In this document: positions 61,338 to 64,000 of the stretch, in pieces
How positions within the stretch are numbered: the first letter of the stretch is position 1
How the letters are laid out: each line of letters opens with the position of its first letter
Source: Chthoniobacteraceae bacterium
GTDB lineage: Bacteria > Verrucomicrobiota > Verrucomicrobiia > Chthoniobacterales > Chthoniobacteraceae
Length of the DNA: 64,000 bases
Reading direction: 5' to 3'
Assembly (NCBI GenBank): GCA_947476255.1
Contig: CANJPY010000005.1
Location: 16,305 to 80,304, forward strand
Notes under the pieces: generated by a model
Told to the model about the DNA's origin: nothing
The model's database searches: none
The model's input: the letters and a program-made list of their open reading frames with translations, nothing else
Program-made: the position numbers and the translations under genes

Positions 61338-63914
61338 CTATTTGGATAGAAAAAGTTCGCTCTGAATCACTTCGTGCAAAAGGGTGCGCAGGCCGTAGCC
61401 CTGCTTTTGGGCTGCCGCAACAATGGCGTCGAGCGCCGCAATGTCGCCCGGTTCAGTGCGTGTTCCGGTGGAATACGTGACCAGTTTTCCCGCAAGACAA
61501 CGGGCGATGGCCTCTTTTTGCTGCAGCGCGAGTTTCTTGAATTCACCCGGTCCGGCGAAGGCCTGCTTGTCTGAAAGCACACCACTGGCATCGACGCGCT
61601 GGCCGATGCGGTATTTAAATTTGGCGCCGTCGTCTCCAAGGGTTTTGACTTCGGTCCCTGTCTCGGTCGTTCGGTAATTCTCGCGCCATTGGCCAATAGG
61701 ATCAAACGCCTCCATGGCAAATCCAGGAGGGTCAATTTGGCGGTGACAAGAGGCGCAGGATTCGCTGCTTTGATGTTTGCTCAACTGCTCGCGAACGGTC
61801 GTGGCCCCGCGGGTGTCTGGCTCGATGGAGCCCACATTTGGCGGCGGCGGAGAAGGGGGATGCCCAAAAATGTTATCGAGCACCCAGGCGCCTCGCAAGA
61901 CGGGGGAGGTGCGCGACCCATTGGCTGTCACTTTGAGGACGCTCGCCTGTGTGAGCACGCCCCCGCGCGGACTGTCTAAGGGAAGCTGGACTTTGCGCAT
62001 CCCCGTACCGGCGACCGGGGGAAGGCCGTAGAATTCCGCCAGCCGGTTGTTCAGAAATGTCGCGTCCGAGTCGATGAGTTTCAAGAGGCTTCCGTTGTGC
62101 TCAAGGAGGTCCGCGAAGCAAAGGCGAGTTTCAGCGGCGATCGATTCTCGGAGCAGGCCGTCCACGACGGAACTGAAGCGGTTCGAGTAGAATTCGGGAA
62201 ACAGTTCCTTGTCCGGCATCGTGGCATCCAAGTCGCGCAAGTGCAGCCAGTGGTCGAGGAAATCGTGGATAAACGCCCGGGAACGCGCAGAAGCGAGGAG
62301 CCGCTCGGTCTCTGCTTTCAGCACTTTTGGATTGCTCAATGTGCCTCTTTCGGCGGCGTGCCGCAGCCCTTCGTCCGGCGCAGAACGGGTCAGGAAATAC
62401 GACAGTCGCGAGGCGAGCGCATGGTTGTCCAAACGACCGGTTGGTTCCACGAGAAACAAGAAGTCCGGAGAACACAAAACCGTCAGATAAGCCTGCCGCA
62501 TCGCGGCTTCAAAGCATTCATTCGCATCCAGTTGGCGGTTAGCCACCTCCAGAAAGGGCGCCACTTCGTCCGTGCTGACCGGGCGGCGAAACGCACGAGC
62601 GACAAACTTGGGGAGGAGTTCTTTTGCCGCCGCCCTGGTATCCTCGGGAATGGGGGTTAACTGCGCGGTGTTTCTGGGTTGGGCGAACTCACCGGTGCCT
62701 TTTATTTCCTTCGGAAGTTCCTTAAAAGGTTTGAGCGGTGTGTTGCCGAACAACACTTGATGGCCGGCCGGCGGCCATTCTTGATCCAATGGACCCTCGA
62801 GTTCGATCCAGTCAATGCCAAGTCCCAGTCCCTCTATTTGCGCGGGCGGTTTCGGCGGATAATACCCCAGCTTCCTTTTGACCCGCGCCTGGTTGAGGCG
62901 GTAGGGGTCGATGATCACGTTGTCTCCGGGACCAAACCAGTGTTGGATCTCTGCGACGGCACTTCCTTCAGCGGGTGCGTCAAAGTAGCCGAAGCTCTTC
63001 TTGCTGACCGTGGTCCGCAGGGAATACACAAGGCCTTCGCCCTGTCCGTCATGGGTAAATGCCGAAACGCGTACCTTGTACAGACCGGGCCGTTCCTTCG
63101 TGCTTTTCGCAAACTGGTCCGAACGGATCGGGACTTCAATGTGGGGCGCGGTAAAAAAGATCAGGCGACCGTCGCGGATTTGGATCACCGGTTTGTTGCT
63201 GCCGTGCGTGAGAGAGCCGTTGGATTTCTGGGGATCGTCCGTGATTTCATCGGCAAAAACAAAACGGCGTGTCTCGGCCGCCGGCCTGGGCGCACGCACC
63301 GCGGCCGCTCTCAGTGCCGCCTCGGCCGCGTCCATGTAACGATGGATGTGGACCGGGGAAATGCTCAACGCGGCTGCCGAGGTGTCAAAACCGTCCGCCT
63401 CTTCGTCCAGGGGGAGCATGTCCTGGAGGGGCGTGGTGATGCCGAGCATGTCGTGCAGTGTGTTTTCGTACTCCAGTCGATTGAGCCGGCGCATACGGCC
63501 CCGGCCATCCTGTCTCCTCAACTTAATTTCCTGCGCCAAGGTTCGCTTCGTCCATGCTTGGATCTGTTCGGTATCCTTCCACGGAAGACGCTCCTTTTTG
63601 GGCGGAGGCATTTCTCCCGCTTCCACTCGTGCAAGCACGCGGCCCCAATGTTTTGCGGCATCCGGAGCCGGAGTCGTGCCAAGATCGACGCGCAGTTGGT
63701 CGAGCCGGAAGTCTCCCTTGTGCGTGTCGGCGTCATGACAATCGGCACAATGCCGTTCCAAGAGAGCCAGCACCTTTTGTCCTTCAAGCGGAGAGCCGCT
63801 CTTTGCAGCAGTGCCCCCGAGCGCTGCCGTAAGCGCAGGCAGAAATCCGCTCAGGAGCAGGATTTTCTGAGGCCAAGCCGGGCGTATGCGCAGTGCTGGA
63901 AGGGGGGGCGACAT
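61338..63914 (-). CDS. DUF1592 domain protein (planctomycete-type cytochrome), second copy
   Basis: An 858-residue protein from ATG 63914 with a signal segment (about 14-36). The PSCyt1 heme motif is CADCH near 57, followed by DFRLDQLRVDLG. Further blocks are RLNRLEYENTLHDMLGI, LASRLSYFLTRSAPDEG, PRGGVLTQASVLKVTANG, and a second heme site CASCH followed by RQIDPPGFAMEAFDPIGQW (DUF1588), then a DUF1585 end. It pairs with the downstream DUF1552 gene. A TTG at 63968 keeps the frame open but abuts the poly-A run and is rejected as start. Confidence 0.9.
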   Translation of the reverse strand: MSPPLPALRIRPAWPQKILLLSGFLPALTAALGGTAAKSGSPLEGQKVLALLERHCADCHDADTHKGDFRLDQLRVDLGTTPAPDAAKHWGRVLARVEAGEMPPPKKERLPWKDTEQIQAWTKRTLAQEIKLRRQDGRGRMRRLNRLEYENTLHDMLGITTPLQDMLPLDEEADGFDTSAAALSISPVHIHRYMDAAEAALRAAAVRAPRPAAETRRFVFADEITDDPQKSNGSLTHGSNKPVIQIRDGRLIFFTAPHIEVPIRSDQFAKSTKERPGLYKVRVSAFTHDGQGEGLVYSLRTTVSKKSFGYFDAPAEGSAVAEIQHWFGPGDNVIIDPYRLNQARVKRKLGYYPPKPPAQIEGLGLGIDWIELEGPLDQEWPPAGHQVLFGNTPLKPFKELPKEIKGTGEFAQPRNTAQLTPIPEDTRAAAKELLPKFVARAFRRPVSTDEVAPFLEVANRQLDANECFEAAMRQAYLTVLCSPDFLFLVEPTGRLDNHALASRLSYFLTRSAPDEGLRHAAERGTLSNPKVLKAETERLLASARSRAFIHDFLDHWLHLRDLDATMPDKELFPEFYSNRFSSVVDGLLRESIAAETRLCFADLLEHNGSLLKLIDSDATFLNNRLAEFYGLPPVAGTGMRKVQLPLDSPRGGVLTQASVLKVTANGSRTSPVLRGAWVLDNIFGHPPSPPPPNVGSIEPDTRGATTVREQLSKHQSSESCASCHRQIDPPGFAMEAFDPIGQWRENYRTTETGTEVKTLGDDGAKFKYRIGQRVDASGVLSDKQAFAGPGEFKKLALQQKEAIARCLAGKLVTYSTGTRTEPGDIAALDAIVAAAQKQGYGLRTLLHEVIQSELFLSK

Positions 63915-63962
63915 GGGTGGAGAGAATGAGGGATGAACTATGACGCAAAGCCATCTCACTGC

Positions 63963-64000
<38 letters not shown>

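Noticed and set aside
62679..63929. 416-residue plus-strand frame
   Set aside because: Antisense to the second DUF1592 gene; no family features.

Overview
The window is high-GC bacterial DNA (about 60% by eye) and most probably comes from a member of the Verrucomicrobiota. The PVC superphylum is well supported; the exact class is not. The evidence is the gene repertoire: two DUF1592 (planctomycete-type cytochrome) plus DUF1552 gene pairs, DUF1080 (3-keto-disaccharide hydrolase-like) proteins, two very large PVC-type heme-binding CxxCH proteins, secreted Gfo/Idh/MocA oxidoreductases, a Gld-like ABC operon ending in DUF4340, a Ser/Thr kinase fused to a WD40-type propeller, and a filamentous-hemagglutinin-like protein with MBG repeats. 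Such sets are typical of aerobic, polysaccharide-degrading PVC bacteria.

Layout. 1-1660: a cyclically permuted mutarotase-like Kelch protein (cut by the left edge) behind an RraA-family gene, both on the minus strand. 2018-6927: DUF1592, DUF1552 and an unrecognised secreted protein as one plus-strand operon. 7120-11641: two DUF1080 proteins, the second a five-module heme protein. 11845-15762: FHA, Ser/Thr kinase, transmembrane segment, coiled coil and propeller in one protein. 16051-23250: a segment of about 7 kb bounded by direct repeats of the 3' end of the PVC heme-protein gene at 23068-25977; it carries an AT-rich promoter region, a two-partner secretion pair (TpsA/TpsB) and a small-protein/nucleotidyltransferase pair. 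26919-31792: a four-gene minus-strand ABC/Gld-like/DUF4340 operon. 32118-41255: a glycosyltransferase-like protein, a pyruvate kinase with altered cation-site residues, a Tat-exported oxidoreductase, two NHL propellers and an RCC1-like/RTX protein. 41323-50081: housekeeping and surface genes (serine acetyltransferase, a zinc-ribbon coiled-coil membrane protein, a second oxidoreductase, rpoZ, smpB, a polyprenyl-phosphate sugar transferase, a ROK kinase, coaX). 50351-56803: a voltage-gated ion channel, a PQQ-like propeller, a spermidine-synthase-like methyltransferase, an unknown, a PAS-AraC regulator, aat and DUF2237. 56974-59945: a tight operon of HAD phosphatase, deoxyhypusine-synthase-like protein and PfkB kinase. 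60012-63914: a second DUF1592/DUF1552 pair on the minus strand. The window ends in 34 consecutive A residues.

Much of the window serves extracytoplasmic sugar chemistry: DUF1080, DUF1592/DUF1552, Gfo/Idh/MocA, NHL and PQQ-like proteins all carry export signals. A second theme is short tandem repeats: at least six unrelated arrays with 9-, 10-, 11-, 12-, 13- and 15-bp units lie between or inside genes. The most interesting items are the repeat-flanked two-partner secretion segment, the HAD/DHS-like/PfkB operon, the pyruvate kinase lacking two expected potassium-ligand residues, and the RCC1-RTX fusion. I found no tRNA, rRNA, CRISPR array, transposase or integrase.
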